Assembly (NCBI GenBank): GCA_963518845.1
Contig: CAUQKV010000001.1
Location: 1 to 64,000 of the forward strand
Direction: 5' to 3'
Source: JABCPE02 sp963518845
GTDB lineage: Bacteria > Bacteroidota > Bacteroidia > Flavobacteriales > Weeksellaceae
Length of the DNA stretch: 64,000 nt
The translations under genes and the position numbers were made by a program. How positions within the stretch are numbered: position 1 is the stretch's first letter; each line of letters starts with the position of its first letter. Shown piece after piece: positions 1-8,341 of the stretch. The notes under the pieces are model-generated. The model was not told the origin of the DNA. It did not search any database and worked only from the letters and a program-made list of their open reading frames with translations.

Positions 1-493
1 CAATAACGATAAACAGCGTAGCCCAGTGGCTTTTCCCTTTTTCAATGAAAACAAACGCACCCAAAAGCAGTGCTATAATGCTGATATTAAACTGTTGCAT
101 CATTGCTGCAGTATATAAATCGTGAGCGGAAATAAATAAAACGCCTATAACCGCGCATTTCGGAAGTGGCAGCTGGCGAACAGCCCAATATAAAAACGCC
201 GAATTAGCTAAAATCCATAATGAACAGCCCAGCCAGTTAGGCAAAACAGCAAAAGGTGCTATAATTCCACTGAAAAATATTCCATAATGATTCATATCAA
301 AATATTCATCTGGATATGAAACATAAAGTGGAAGCTGCTGTATCGTATGCCAGAAAACCCCTTTGAATATCAGATAGTTATTGTGCTTTTCTGGTCGGAA
401 AGCTGTCTGGAGAACAGCCACCAATGACAACCCAAACCACAAAACACCAATAAAACGATAATTCTGAAAGAACTTTTTTATCATTAAATTCAT
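1..493 (-). CDS. Glycosyltransferase family 87 / DUF2029-like membrane protein (3' part missing)
   Basis: Reading leftward from the ATG at 493, the frame stays open for 164 codons to the window edge, so the C-terminal half lies outside. The translation starts MNLMIKKFFQNYRFIG and has several hydrophobic segments, a luminal-looking stretch with YPDEYFDMNHYG, then APFAVLPNWLG and LWILANSAFLYW. This layout (acidic residues after the first membrane segment, then the AP.A.LP pattern) is typical of the DUF2029/GT87 family, polyprenyl-phosphate-dependent mannosyl- or arabinosyltransferases acting at the membrane. It is the most downstream visible gene of a four-gene leftward glycosyltransferase run, 24 bases after its neighbour. 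The family call rests on pattern recognition of a partial protein; a different multi-spanning glycan enzyme is possible. Confidence 0.6.
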   Translation of the reverse strand, partial: MNLMIKKFFQNYRFIGVLWFGLSLVAVLQTAFRPEKHNNYLIFKGVFWHTIQQLPLYVSYPDEYFDMNHYGIFFSGIIAPFAVLPNWLGCSLWILANSAFLYWAVRQLPLPKCAVIGVLFISAHDLYTAAMMQQFNISIIALLLGAFVFIEKGKSHWATLFIVI

Positions 494-517
494 AAACCTA
501 ATAAAATAGTGGCAAAT

Positions 518-1651
518 TTATAGTATTTCTGTCCATTTTTCTAAAATCTTTCCTTTTTTCCATTTTTGTGATTCTTCATAGGAAGATTTATTTAAATTAT
601 TATAAATATCCTGATTCATTATTAGATATTCCAACTTTTCTCTGAATATCTTCTTGTCTCCCAATGGTATCAGAAAACCATTATTTTCATTAATAATATC
701 CGAAGGTCCATAGTTACAATCATAAGCAATAAGTGCATTAGAACAGAACATAGCTTCCACTAGTACAGTGGGCAGACCTTCCTTTAAAGAAGTAGATACG
801 AAGATTTTAGATTTATCTAATAGTTTTGAAATTTCATCTATATTTTTTGAGCCTAAAAAACATACATTTGCATCAAGACCCTTGTCTTTTACATATTTTT
901 CTAAATTATTTCTCTCCACTCCATCGCCTATAATCTGTAAAATCCAGTCTTTTGGAAGATTAGATTGTTCAAAAATGTCCAATAATTCCCCTACATTTTT
1001 ACCTTTATCCAGCCTCCCTACAAAGGAAATAATATTCTCTTTGCTTTCCGATGGTATAAAACTTTTACTCTCAAATGGCTCTCCTATAATGTTAGGAATG
1101 AATGAAGTTTTGCTAAAATGCTTGTAATACTGGACAGAAGGTGTGTTAATACATACTATACCTTTTAGATTTTTATAAAATTTTCTTAGTTTTTTATCAT
1201 AAAGCCATCCACCCACATTGTAATCTGTGTGTTCCCAAGCTATTGTTTTAGCTGCAATATTTTTAAATGTACCCAAAAAAGAAGAAATTTTATACCAGCA
1301 GGATATAATAGTATCATAATTCTGATGGTTTTTCAGAAGCCAATTTTTGAGCAATAAATAAACCCCAATATGAGAGATATACGAATTGATATTCTGTATT
1401 TTAGGAATAAATTTGAGATATTTTACATTAAATTCACAAATTCCCCATGCCCAGTGCGAAAACATATCCGCCGTATGGATTTTAATATTTTTATTTAATG
1501 AATAAAATGCCTCTGTTTTACTCGTCAGCAATAGGATTTCAACTTCATGTCCCTCTTCCACAAGTTCATTGGCAAGATTAGTCATCACTCTAGCCACTCC
1601 CCCAGGGTTAAAAAGCACATAATATATCAATAAAATTTTCTTTTTTTTCAT
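518..1651 (-). CDS. Glycosyltransferase family 4
   Basis: A 377-residue GT-B type glycosyltransferase. The N-terminal acceptor domain opens with KKILLIYYVLFNPGGVARVM, the usual beta-strand plus glycine loop. The C-terminal donor domain (from about residue 205) has FVGRLDKGKNVGELL and the EX7E-type motif KEGLPTVLVEAM near residue 300, which binds the nucleotide-sugar. Length is normal for GT4. It probably adds one sugar to a lipid-linked surface glycan (capsule, O-antigen or protein glycan) on the cytoplasmic face. It lies 10 bases downstream of a GT2 gene and is likely co-transcribed with it. Donor and acceptor sugars cannot be read from sequence. Confidence 0.88.
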   Translation of the reverse strand: MKKKKILLIYYVLFNPGGVARVMTNLANELVEEGHEVEILLLTSKTEAFYSLNKNIKIHTADMFSHWAWGICEFNVKYLKFIPKIQNINSYISHIGVYLLLKNWLLKNHQNYDTIISCWYKISSFLGTFKNIAAKTIAWEHTDYNVGGWLYDKKLRKFYKNLKGIVCINTPSVQYYKHFSKTSFIPNIIGEPFESKSFIPSESKENIISFVGRLDKGKNVGELLDIFEQSNLPKDWILQIIGDGVERNNLEKYVKDKGLDANVCFLGSKNIDEISKLLDKSKIFVSTSLKEGLPTVLVEAMFCSNALIAYDCNYGPSDIINENNGFLIPLGDKKIFREKLEYLIMNQDIYNNLNKSSYEESQKWKKGKILEKWTEIL

Positions 1652-1661
1652 TTTTTACCAC

Positions 1662-2558
1662 TTATTTTAACTTATGATAAACAAAACTCATAGGAAAAAT
1701 CAGTATTCCTAATATTTTGATAATTATATTTTTGGGAGAAGAGATAACCTCTGATATTGAACTTCTATTTTTTAATGAATAATACTGATAACCAATAAGA
1801 TTCCTAAGGAGAGTTTTGGGATAATTGTAGATTTTATCTGCATAAACATTGATGAAAGTGAGATAGCTTTGCGATAACCCAAAAGCATTTTTTACATCAT
1901 AGAAATTATTAGCCAAAGAATGCTCATCTTCCAAATCTCTGTGATAAACTCTCACCGCTTTATTGATAAATCTATGTTTCCCTTGGACATCGAACAAAAA
2001 CTGATAGACTCCCTCTGGAATAAAACCTTTCCCTAAATATTTTTCCTCCTGCAAATTCATATTTCGGAAAATCTTTGTAAAACCAAGTCCCCATTTATCG
2101 CCTTTCACTTTGTAATGGTATCTCATTTCAAAGATAGAACAGTCCAATGGTGATTTTGGATATTCTTCACCAATAAGTTGCCCATTTTCATCCACTGCCA
2201 GTCCGCACACAAAAACAATATCATTTGGAACATTTTCTATTTCGCCGAGTAAAATTTCTAAAGCGTTTGGCAGGATAGCATCATCTGAATCCAAAATTGT
2301 AAAATACTCTGTATTACAAAGCTTTACACCTCTTATAATAGATATAAATTTATGAGCATTTCCCTGATAATGATATTCAATCTCAAAATCAGCATTCTGC
2401 TTAAAATTTTCTACTAAATCTCTTGTATTATCGGTAGAACCATCGTCTATAATCAGCCATTTAAAGTCTCTGATAGTCTGATTTTTAAGAGACTCAAAAG
2501 TTCTTCCAAGAGTATGCGCCCTATTATAAGTAGGAGTAAAAATGGTAATTTTTTCCAT
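1662..2558 (-). CDS. Glycosyltransferase family 2
   Basis: A 298-residue GT-A fold enzyme. The start has FTPTYNRAHTLGRTFESL, then LIIDDGSTDNT near residue 36 and the metal-binding DXD-type motif ILDSDDA near residue 90, the classical GT2 signature. No transmembrane anchor is obvious, although the C-terminus (IIKILGILIFPMSFVY) is hydrophobic and may touch the membrane. It sits between two GT4 genes, 8 and 10 bases away, in a cluster that builds a surface polysaccharide. The exact sugar is unknown. Confidence 0.88.
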   Translation of the reverse strand: MEKITIFTPTYNRAHTLGRTFESLKNQTIRDFKWLIIDDGSTDNTRDLVENFKQNADFEIEYHYQGNAHKFISIIRGVKLCNTEYFTILDSDDAILPNALEILLGEIENVPNDIVFVCGLAVDENGQLIGEEYPKSPLDCSIFEMRYHYKVKGDKWGLGFTKIFRNMNLQEEKYLGKGFIPEGVYQFLFDVQGKHRFINKAVRVYHRDLEDEHSLANNFYDVKNAFGLSQSYLTFINVYADKIYNYPKTLLRNLIGYQYYSLKNRSSISEVISSPKNIIIKILGILIFPMSFVYHKLK

Positions 2559-2566
2559 GCTAAAAA

Positions 2567-3727
2567 TTAGTTTTTCAGGACATTTTCAAAAACTTCTGTA
2601 ATCTGTTGGTAGATTTTCTTTTCATCAAATTTCTCATCAGCATTTTTTGTTCCTTGTGTTATTCTATCCACCAGATTTTTATCTGTTAAAAATTGTTTCA
2701 TCGCTTCATAGATAGCATCTTCATTACAATCCACCAAAATACCATCCACCCCATCTTCTATCATCTCTGGAATCCCCCCTACATTTGTAGAAATAATAGG
2801 TTTTTCCAGCCCCATAACTTCTCCTATTGTCAATGGATAACTTTCTGATTCAGAAGGCATAACGAAATAATCTGATGCTTTGATATAAGGCCAAGGATTT
2901 TTCTGACTATCCAAAAGCATAAAGGTCTCTTCTACTCCTAATTCTTTACGCTGTTTTTTCAAATTTTCCATTTCATTTCCCCCGCCAATCACAGCTATAG
3001 AGTGTTTTAATCCATTATCTAACAGTCTTTTATGAACTCTCATCAGAGCGCTATAACCTTTTCTGCTGTGCAGTCTCCCCATCGAAGAAAAAACAGGTTT
3101 TATAGGATAATCGACCTCAAAGGCATCCGCTTTGCTCCTAGATTCTGATAATTTTATGACATTATATATTACTGAACTTTTGGGATAGCTCACTCCATAG
3201 ATATCCTCTATCACTTGTCGTGTTTGTCTAGCTCCAAAAATCATCCAATCAAACTTTTTCATAAGGTTTATTCGTTTCATAACACGGCTCTTGTTATTAT
3301 CATAGCTCACATCTGTATGAAACCAACCCACCTTTTTTGATTTTTTATTGGGAGAATTCAGCACCATCTCAAACTCAGCATAGCCAGGAGAAACCTCTAT
3401 ATCATAGTCTTCTTTTACCTTTAAAGCATACAATAAAGATGGAAACTGCTTATAAATTTCCAATCTTATTCGCCTCATCACAAGCTGAATTTTCTGAATA
3501 AAAGGATTTTTAGACATCTGTTCTCTTCCTTTTTCCACCACGATGAGTTTTATATCCTTGGGTATCTCAGAAACCAGTTCACCTTGATAAAGATTAAGCA
3601 TCAAAGTCAAATCAAATTTTTCCTTAGGCAGATTTCTCAATAAATCTAGCACAACCCTAGGAACGCCGCCCATCTCGATGGAACGCAAACGAAAAAGAAC
3701 TTTTATTTTTTTATTTGTATCACTCAT
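2567..3727 (-). CDS. Glycosyltransferase family 4, first visible gene of the polysaccharide run
   Basis: A 386-residue GT-B enzyme. MGGVPRVVLDLLRNLP near residue 19 is the N-terminal glycine-rich acceptor-domain motif; SMGRLHSRKGYSALM near residue 215 and SESESYPLTIGEVMGLEKP near residue 290 form the donor domain, with STNVGGIPEMIEDG following as is usual in GT4. It is the 5'-most gene of the leftward glycosyltransferase run. The 238 bases upstream of it (3728-3965) hold no gene I can support and no clear terminator, so the promoter is likely there. Confidence 0.88.
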   Translation of the reverse strand: MSDTNKKIKVLFRLRSIEMGGVPRVVLDLLRNLPKEKFDLTLMLNLYQGELVSEIPKDIKLIVVEKGREQMSKNPFIQKIQLVMRRIRLEIYKQFPSLLYALKVKEDYDIEVSPGYAEFEMVLNSPNKKSKKVGWFHTDVSYDNNKSRVMKRINLMKKFDWMIFGARQTRQVIEDIYGVSYPKSSVIYNVIKLSESRSKADAFEVDYPIKPVFSSMGRLHSRKGYSALMRVHKRLLDNGLKHSIAVIGGGNEMENLKKQRKELGVEETFMLLDSQKNPWPYIKASDYFVMPSESESYPLTIGEVMGLEKPIISTNVGGIPEMIEDGVDGILVDCNEDAIYEAMKQFLTDKNLVDRITQGTKNADEKFDEKKIYQQITEVFENVLKN

Positions 3728-3965
3728 TATTTTTCTCTCAAAACAATATGAAATTCAAGGAAATATTTAAAAACCTATCCACTCTAATCTGATCGCACAA
3801 ATTTAATAAATTTCTGGATAGTTCGTTTCTTTCTTTAAAACCTTTATTTCATGGGTTTTGGGAATAATTATACTTTAAACTATTTCCATTTTCACTACAA
3901 ATCAGACAAAAATGATTCATCTATTTCCAAATATATAATGTCATTTTCATCTTTTTAACTCTAAT

Positions 3966-4451
3966 TTAAAAATCATAATCAGTTGCCATATTTCCTTTGA
4001 AAATAGGTTTTTCTTCAGTGGGAATTAAGTTCAAGCCAAAAGTTTTACCTAAAACATCATCTATATAACTTACAATTATGAGATGATACCAACCATTAGA
4101 CACCGCAAATGACAGACTTTTGTTTTCAGTGAGCATTGTAATATCTGATAAATAACCTATTCCTATCACCTTTATTTCTCCAGAGGCGACCTGTAACACC
4201 CATCCTTGAGAAATTACTTTATAATTAACAGGAAGTTTTTCAAGGATTCTAAAAGCATAATTATCAGCCGTTACTCCTATGATAGGAACAACTATTCCTT
4301 CTTGAGTAATATTATCACCATGCTGTGTTTCCGTAAAATACGCAAGCACATTTTTATCATTAAGATGATGGCGATACAAATATTCCTGCATCAGCTGAGG
4401 CTCATAAATAGCAAAACCTTCTAATTCCGCAAAAATCTTCTCAGTATTCAT
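3966..4451 (-). CDS. Hypothetical protein, possibly an immunity protein
   Basis: A 161-residue protein that I do not recognise. It has no signal peptide and no membrane segment; the composition is that of a small globular cytoplasmic protein with alternating hydrophobic strands (IVVPIIGVTADNYAFRIL, then WVLQVASGEIKVIGIGYL). It is the last gene of a leftward array whose other members include an SMI1/KNR4 protein and Imm17-like and repeat-related genes, 39 bases downstream of the SMI1/KNR4 gene. The context, not the sequence, suggests an immunity role against a polymorphic toxin. Confidence 0.6.
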   Translation of the reverse strand: MNTEKIFAELEGFAIYEPQLMQEYLYRHHLNDKNVLAYFTETQHGDNITQEGIVVPIIGVTADNYAFRILEKLPVNYKVISQGWVLQVASGEIKVIGIGYLSDITMLTENKSLSFAVSNGWYHLIIVSYIDDVLGKTFGLNLIPTEEKPIFKGNMATDYDF

Positions 4452-4490
4452 TGATTTACTTGATTTTAAAGAAATATATGATTAAAACCT

Positions 4491-5378
4491 TTATTCAGTA
4501 TCTTTTATCCAATCATAAAAACCGCTTTCTCGCAATTTAGCTTCATACTCTTGAATAGCCTGTTCATCGTACTTTTCTCTTTGGATAAACTTTTCTTTTT
4601 CAAAATAAACATCCATTGAGTTCAGTCCATAAAGCTGAGCGATGAGTGATGCTAAGTTCATACCAGAGTAATACTCATAAAGCACATAAGTCATCAGTCT
4701 AAAATCTGTTTCCTCTATCTTAGGGAAAGCCTTTTGGATAAACTGAATGGATTTGTAATGCCGAACTTTATCAGGATCTACTATTTCATTCAGCCAGTCG
4801 GTATACCACATTTCAAAGGTAAGTTTTTCTCCTTTTTCATTAAACTCAGGTGACAGTCCACCATAATCCTGACGACTATCGAGCCATATATAGCCTTTTT
4901 CCTTACCATTCACCACCAAAAGATAAGAAGCTCCGTGCCCTATATGGCATATTTGCAAGCAACCGCTGATGTGCTTTGTATCCATATAGGCTTCCACCTC
5001 CTCTTGGATGGGGCGCTCACCTCCGTCCCAATCAATACTATTAAGCCATTCTTCTTCATTCCAATGCTCGGTGTAAGGAAAAGGCGTAGAGAGGTCTATA
5101 GTCCGGTCTTTCCACATCAAATCTTCCGTTGCTTCTTTAAGGGAACGCAGTCCGTAATCGGGACCCACACAACCATTGGCGATTTGGGTAATGAAAGTAC
5201 GGTAATCAGCAGGGAAAGTGATATGATTTTCTACCTCTATTTGGGCTACTTTTTCTTCTTTCAGCACAGGATTTATATACACTTCTCTGTGTTTTTTTAG
5301 CTGAGGAAATTCCAAAAGTATCTGCAATTTCTTTTTAATTTCTTCTATATTCATGTTTTGATTATCACTAATTTTCAA
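4491..5378 (-). CDS. SMI1/KNR4 (SUKH) family protein, likely immunity protein
   Basis: A 295-residue protein whose first half shows the SUKH pattern: an N-terminal helix ending QLKKHREVYINP, then ITFPADYRTFITQIANGCVG near residue 53, then LLVVNGKEKGYIWLDSRQDYGG near residue 155. In bacteria, SUKH proteins are known mainly as cytoplasmic immunity proteins that neutralise secreted contact-dependent or type VI/IX-type toxins. The C-terminal 100 residues are charged and helical and may be a lineage-specific extension. Its neighbours on both sides look like other immunity-type genes and no toxin gene lies beside it, so it may be an orphan immunity gene. Alternative Met at residue 9 is equally possible as start. 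Confidence 0.82.
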   Translation of the reverse strand: MKISDNQNMNIEEIKKKLQILLEFPQLKKHREVYINPVLKEEKVAQIEVENHITFPADYRTFITQIANGCVGPDYGLRSLKEATEDLMWKDRTIDLSTPFPYTEHWNEEEWLNSIDWDGGERPIQEEVEAYMDTKHISGCLQICHIGHGASYLLVVNGKEKGYIWLDSRQDYGGLSPEFNEKGEKLTFEMWYTDWLNEIVDPDKVRHYKSIQFIQKAFPKIEETDFRLMTYVLYEYYSGMNLASLIAQLYGLNSMDVYFEKEKFIQREKYDEQAIQEYEAKLRESGFYDWIKDTE

Positions 5379-5441
5379 ATCTTAGTTTTATACTTCTTAA
5401 TTATGCAAACAATGTTCGCGGTTTTTAAAATCACCAAATAT

Positions 5442-6098
5442 TCACCTTAATTTTTCTATATCAAAATATTCACTTTTGATGTTGTTCTTATAATCTAATA
5501 AGTAGTCGTAATCCAAATAATGTTCAGGGGAACGAACAAAATTGTGAGAGATATCTACTTTTCTAGTCTTTTCTTCTCTTTTGTATGATTGTACAATCTT
5601 ATCAAAAATAGAACTTCTTAAGAATAGTTCATTAGTAATATCATTGAATAAGGCACAATATTGTATCTTCTGCTCGGAATTGTCAATTAAAAAATCTATT
5701 TGCTTTAGAAATAACTGTTTGTTTGGATAATATTTCTTTTCATCCTTTTTTAGGAATAAATCAACAATATATCGCCAATAACTCATTCGCAGATAACTAA
5801 TGAGTTCACCTCTTTCATTGTTGCTTAGGAAACAAATTGTAATACCTCTTAAATCATTTGTAATAGTAGCAAAGGGGTTTTCTCCCCTAAATGCAGTTAA
5901 GCAATATCTTAAATGCTCAGAAGTCTCGAAAGCATATTTAGCCCAATCCTTAGGATTTTTTAACCTTTCCTTTTGCTCTTTTGAAGGGGTGTTATCTAAA
6001 TATGAGTCTAAAATTGATATTTTTAATGTATCTTCTTCGGATAAAAGATATCTTCCTACACTTGTATAGTCTTGAAAAGTAAATTTATATTGTTCCAT
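5442..6098 (-). CDS. Paralogue A of an unnamed immunity-like family
   Basis: A 218-residue cytoplasmic protein, no known domain recognised. It shares with the genes at 6554-7303 and 7331-7978 an N-terminal block SEEDT about 20 residues in, a spacer, then W-A-K-Y-A-[FY]-E near residue 55, and with the 7331 gene an almost identical C-terminus (LLDYKNNIKSEYFD). Its middle third differs strongly from the paralogues. Its ATG overlaps the stop of the broken paralogue upstream as TAATG, which suggests translational coupling. A conserved frame around a variable core fits rapidly diversifying immunity proteins, but this is inference. Confidence 0.7.
   Translation of the reverse strand: MEQYKFTFQDYTSVGRYLLSEEDTLKISILDSYLDNTPSKEQKERLKNPKDWAKYAFETSEHLRYCLTAFRGENPFATITNDLRGITICFLSNNERGELISYLRMSYWRYIVDLFLKKDEKKYYPNKQLFLKQIDFLIDNSEQKIQYCALFNDITNELFLRSSIFDKIVQSYKREEKTRKVDISHNFVRSPEHYLDYDYLLDYKNNIKSEYFDIEKLR
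5458..5492. repeat. 35-bp direct repeat, copy 1 (copy 2 at 7359-7393)
   Basis: These 35 bases recur without a mismatch at 7359-7393. Both copies encode the same C-terminal residues of two paralogous genes, ending in IKSEYFD. Identity at DNA level in otherwise diverged genes points to recent duplication or gene conversion within the array. Confidence 0.85.
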
Positions 6099-6516
6099 TA
6101 TTTAAAAATTGCTGTTATATCATCTATTATTTCTACTTTTTTATCTATGGCATATTGTTTAATTGTCTCTAAAATTTTATCTGCAAAGAATAAAGGAAAG
6201 ATATACTTACCTTGATATGAGTCTATAAACTTAATATTTATAGTCCGAGGGTACACTTCTATAAAGGCAAATATTCCCTCGTCCTTAAAAATAGTCATTA
6301 CATAGTGTTCATTGCTTTCAAATGCATATTTAGCCCATTCTTCTGCACTTATAAGATGTTTTTTTCTTCCTTAGAAGGTTTTCCATTAAGTTTAATCTGA
6401 ACAATATAATCCAAGGATAATTCTTCAGACATCACTTCTTGCATTAGCTCATTAAATTGTAAAAAATCTATTCTGTACATTTCTTTGTTTATTTTTTCAT
6501 CTAAAGATATCTCCAT
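6098..6516 (-). pseudogene. Frame-broken paralogue B of the immunity-like family
   Basis: Two reading frames together encode one paralogue. From ATG 6480 (or the in-frame ATG 6516) the protein reads MYRIDFLQFNELMQEVMSEE up to a stop just after an A7 run (T7 on the + strand, 6359-6365). Adding one A restores KKHLISAEEWAKYAFESNEHYVMTIF and joins the downstream 66-residue frame, which matches the gene at 7331-7978 almost exactly through GKYIFPLF. After that the two differ, and this copy ends early with a short unrelated tail, so it is truncated as well as frameshifted. The run could be a sequencing error, a true mutation or a slipping switch. Confidence 0.75.
6186..6275. repeat. 90-bp perfect direct repeat, copy 1 (copy 2 at 7683-7772)
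   Basis: By eye these 90 bases are identical to 7683-7772. They encode the segment FAFIEVYPRTINIKFIDSYQ in the broken paralogue and in the intact gene at 7331-7978. Sequence on both sides is similar but not identical, so the perfect block looks like a gene-conversion tract or the remains of a recent duplication. Confidence 0.88.
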
Positions 6517-6553
6517 GTTTTAATAGTGTTCTTTTGTTCATTTTTTTCTTTTT

Positions 6554-7303
6554 TTATTTAGGTAGTTTAAAATCTTTAGCTAACTCACCTTCTTTCCATC
6601 GTTTCATCCTAAAAATGGAATCCCATTCGCCAAATTTTGGATAAGGTTCCCAATTATTCTCCACATTAACAGGAGAAGAAGCTACATATTTTTCTGTCAT
6701 CCCTTCTCCTCTGACATCAAAAATTTTAGTAACTTCCATATAACCTTCTGGGGTAAAAGTATAAGATATATAGTCTTTATTTTCCCAATCATCATCCACC
6801 ATTTCTTCTGGATATATAAATACTTCTACTTCCACCAAGAATAAATTTCCTTCTTTAAAACGCTGTTTAATAGAATCTGTCTTATAGGTAGTATCATCAC
6901 TTTGAAAAGAATACTGTAAATATACTCTATTGTGTTCATCTATAAAACAAATAGTAAAGAACATACCTATTACTTCGGCATAAGCATAAAACTGATTGTT
7001 ATGTTCTAATAAAGCTGTTATATTATACATTCTGGCTATTTCATCTGTTTTTTGTTCAAAGAGCTTAGGTGTCCTTAAAGAAAAGTTTTCTAACCTCATT
7101 TGTTCTACAAAATATTTATTTTGTTCATAAGCATATTTAGCCCATTTTTCTGTATTTTTTGTATTTTCAGCAAGTATTTGAGGTAATATTTTAAACTCTT
7201 TCCCTTTATAGAAATTTTTGTAATACGAACAAGTATCTTCCTCAGATTGTAATTCGTAGTATTCTCTATTCCAATTTTGATAGATAAATTTTAACTTTTG
7301 CAT
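6554..7303 (-). CDS. Paralogue C of the immunity-like family
   Basis: A 249-residue cytoplasmic protein, the most diverged member of the local family. The shared marks are SEEDT near residue 20 and EKWAKYAYEQNKYF near residue 53, the same spacing as in the neighbours. The rest is different: strand-rich segments such as NQFYAYAEVIGMFFTICFID and RVYLQYSFQSDD, and a tail with several Trp residues (WEPYPKFGEWDSIF). It lacks the LLDYKNNIKSEYFD end of paralogues A and D. Its stop lies 38 bases from the upstream ATG (6516) of the broken paralogue. Function unknown; immunity is inferred from context only. Confidence 0.68.
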   Translation of the reverse strand: MQKLKFIYQNWNREYYELQSEEDTCSYYKNFYKGKEFKILPQILAENTKNTEKWAKYAYEQNKYFVEQMRLENFSLRTPKLFEQKTDEIARMYNITALLEHNNQFYAYAEVIGMFFTICFIDEHNRVYLQYSFQSDDTTYKTDSIKQRFKEGNLFLVEVEVFIYPEEMVDDDWENKDYISYTFTPEGYMEVTKIFDVRGEGMTEKYVASSPVNVENNWEPYPKFGEWDSIFRMKRWKEGELAKDFKLPK

Positions 7304-7330
7304 TATATAATACTCTTAACTGATTTATTT

Positions 7331-7978
7331 TTACAAATCACTTGTAGCTATTGATTTCATATCAAAATATTCACTTTTGATGTTGTTCTTATAGTCTAGT
7401 AAATATAAGAAATCATCATAACGCTTAGGACAACGGATAAAATTATGAGAGGTATTTACATCAATCATTTTATCTACTGTTTTCCATTCTTTCTCAATAG
7501 GATATGTTTCTGAAAGAGTTACAGAAGCCCTGTTATCTAAAGTAAAATCTATTGAGGTACAAGTATTTTTACGAGGAGTAAAAGTCTTATTTGTTATTCC
7601 CTGTAAAAATAAATCGTTATTCTCGAAATAAACAATTTTTCCTGATTTAAAATATTCGTACCCATCAACACGATCATATCGCAAGAATAAAGGAAAGATA
7701 TACTTACCTTGATATGAGTCTATAAACTTAATATTTATAGTCCGAGGGTACACTTCTATAAAGGCAAATATTTTTTCACCTTTATAAATTGTCATTACAT
7801 AATGTTCATTGTTTTCAAAGGCATATTTAGCCCATTCTTCTGCATTTGTAAGATATTTTTTTTGTTCTTTGTTAGGTTTGCAATTAAACCAAATATCTAT
7901 GATGTTTTGTAATGTATCTTCTTCAGACATTACTTCTTGCTTTAGCTCATTAAATTGTAAATACTCTATTCTGTACAT
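7331..7978 (-). CDS. Paralogue D of the immunity-like family (intact reference copy)
   Basis: A 215-residue protein with no signal peptide. Domain marks in order: MSEEDT near residue 17, EEWAKYAFENNEHYVM near residue 46, the block IFAFIEVYPRTINIKF that is duplicated in the broken copy at 6098-6516, and the C-terminus LLDYKNNIKSEYFD shared with the gene at 5442-6098. It therefore looks like the parent, or a mosaic partner, of both. It lies 27 bases upstream of paralogue C and 26 bases downstream of the Imm17-like gene, all on one strand, so one transcript probably covers 3966-8286. Confidence 0.7.
   Translation of the reverse strand: MYRIEYLQFNELKQEVMSEEDTLQNIIDIWFNCKPNKEQKKYLTNAEEWAKYAFENNEHYVMTIYKGEKIFAFIEVYPRTINIKFIDSYQGKYIFPLFLRYDRVDGYEYFKSGKIVYFENNDLFLQGITNKTFTPRKNTCTSIDFTLDNRASVTLSETYPIEKEWKTVDKMIDVNTSHNFIRCPKRYDDFLYLLDYKNNIKSEYFDMKSIATSDL
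7359..7393. repeat. 35-bp direct repeat, copy 2 (copy 1 at 5458-5492)
   Basis: Second copy of the perfect 35-bp block, in the 3' end of the intact paralogue at 7331-7978. Confidence 0.85.
7683..7772. repeat. 90-bp perfect direct repeat, copy 2 (copy 1 at 6186-6275)
   Basis: Second copy of the perfect 90-bp block, in the middle of the intact paralogue at 7331-7978. Confidence 0.88.
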
Positions 7979-8004
7979 TTTTAACTTTAAAATTGATTAA
8001 ATTT

Positions 8005-8286
8005 TCACTTCCAGTCACTATAAATCTGATATATAAGATACAGCCCTATTCCCATAAAAAACAACCCGCCTAAAAATCCTATAAAACGAGCAGCATCCCT
8101 CCCCATATAGCGGCTTATCTGCCCCATAGTCCAGTTGTTTTGATAATGTTCATCAGGTTCGTACAGCCAGTCCCAGTCCTTAACAGCTCCCAAAACCAAA
8201 CAAACCCCAAAGACAAAAGACATAAGCGAAAGCACCCCTCCAAATGCTAAAGGATTTTCTTTTATCCAATTTTTCAGCTCTTCCAT
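8005..8286 (-). CDS. Two-helix membrane protein, Imm17-like
   Basis: A 93-residue protein with two membrane helices: PLAFGGVLSLMSFVFGVCLV (about 12-31) and FIGFLGGLFFMGIGLYLIYQ (about 68-87), joined by a loop with DWDWLYEPDE and GRDAARFIG. Small size, two helices, a Trp-rich loop and a conserved Gly-Arg just before the second helix agree with the Imm17 immunity family as I remember it. If right, it sits in the inner membrane and protects against an incoming toxin. It is the first gene of the leftward immunity-like array. The family name is tentative; the membrane topology is clear. Confidence 0.6.
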   Translation of the reverse strand: MEELKNWIKENPLAFGGVLSLMSFVFGVCLVLGAVKDWDWLYEPDEHYQNNWTMGQISRYMGRDAARFIGFLGGLFFMGIGLYLIYQIYSDWK

Positions 8287-8304
8287 GCTCTCTCTATTTT
8301 TTTT

Positions 8305-8336
8305 AACAAAAAAGCGCCCTAATTAGAGCGCTTTAA
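8305..8336 (-). terminator. Rho-independent terminator of dapD
   Basis: Read leftward: AAAGCGCTCT, a short loop, then GGCGCTTTTTT, giving a 7- to 8-bp stem followed by T residues. It ends the dapD transcript and separates it from the immunity-like array. Confidence 0.75.
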
Positions 8337-8341
8337 ATATA

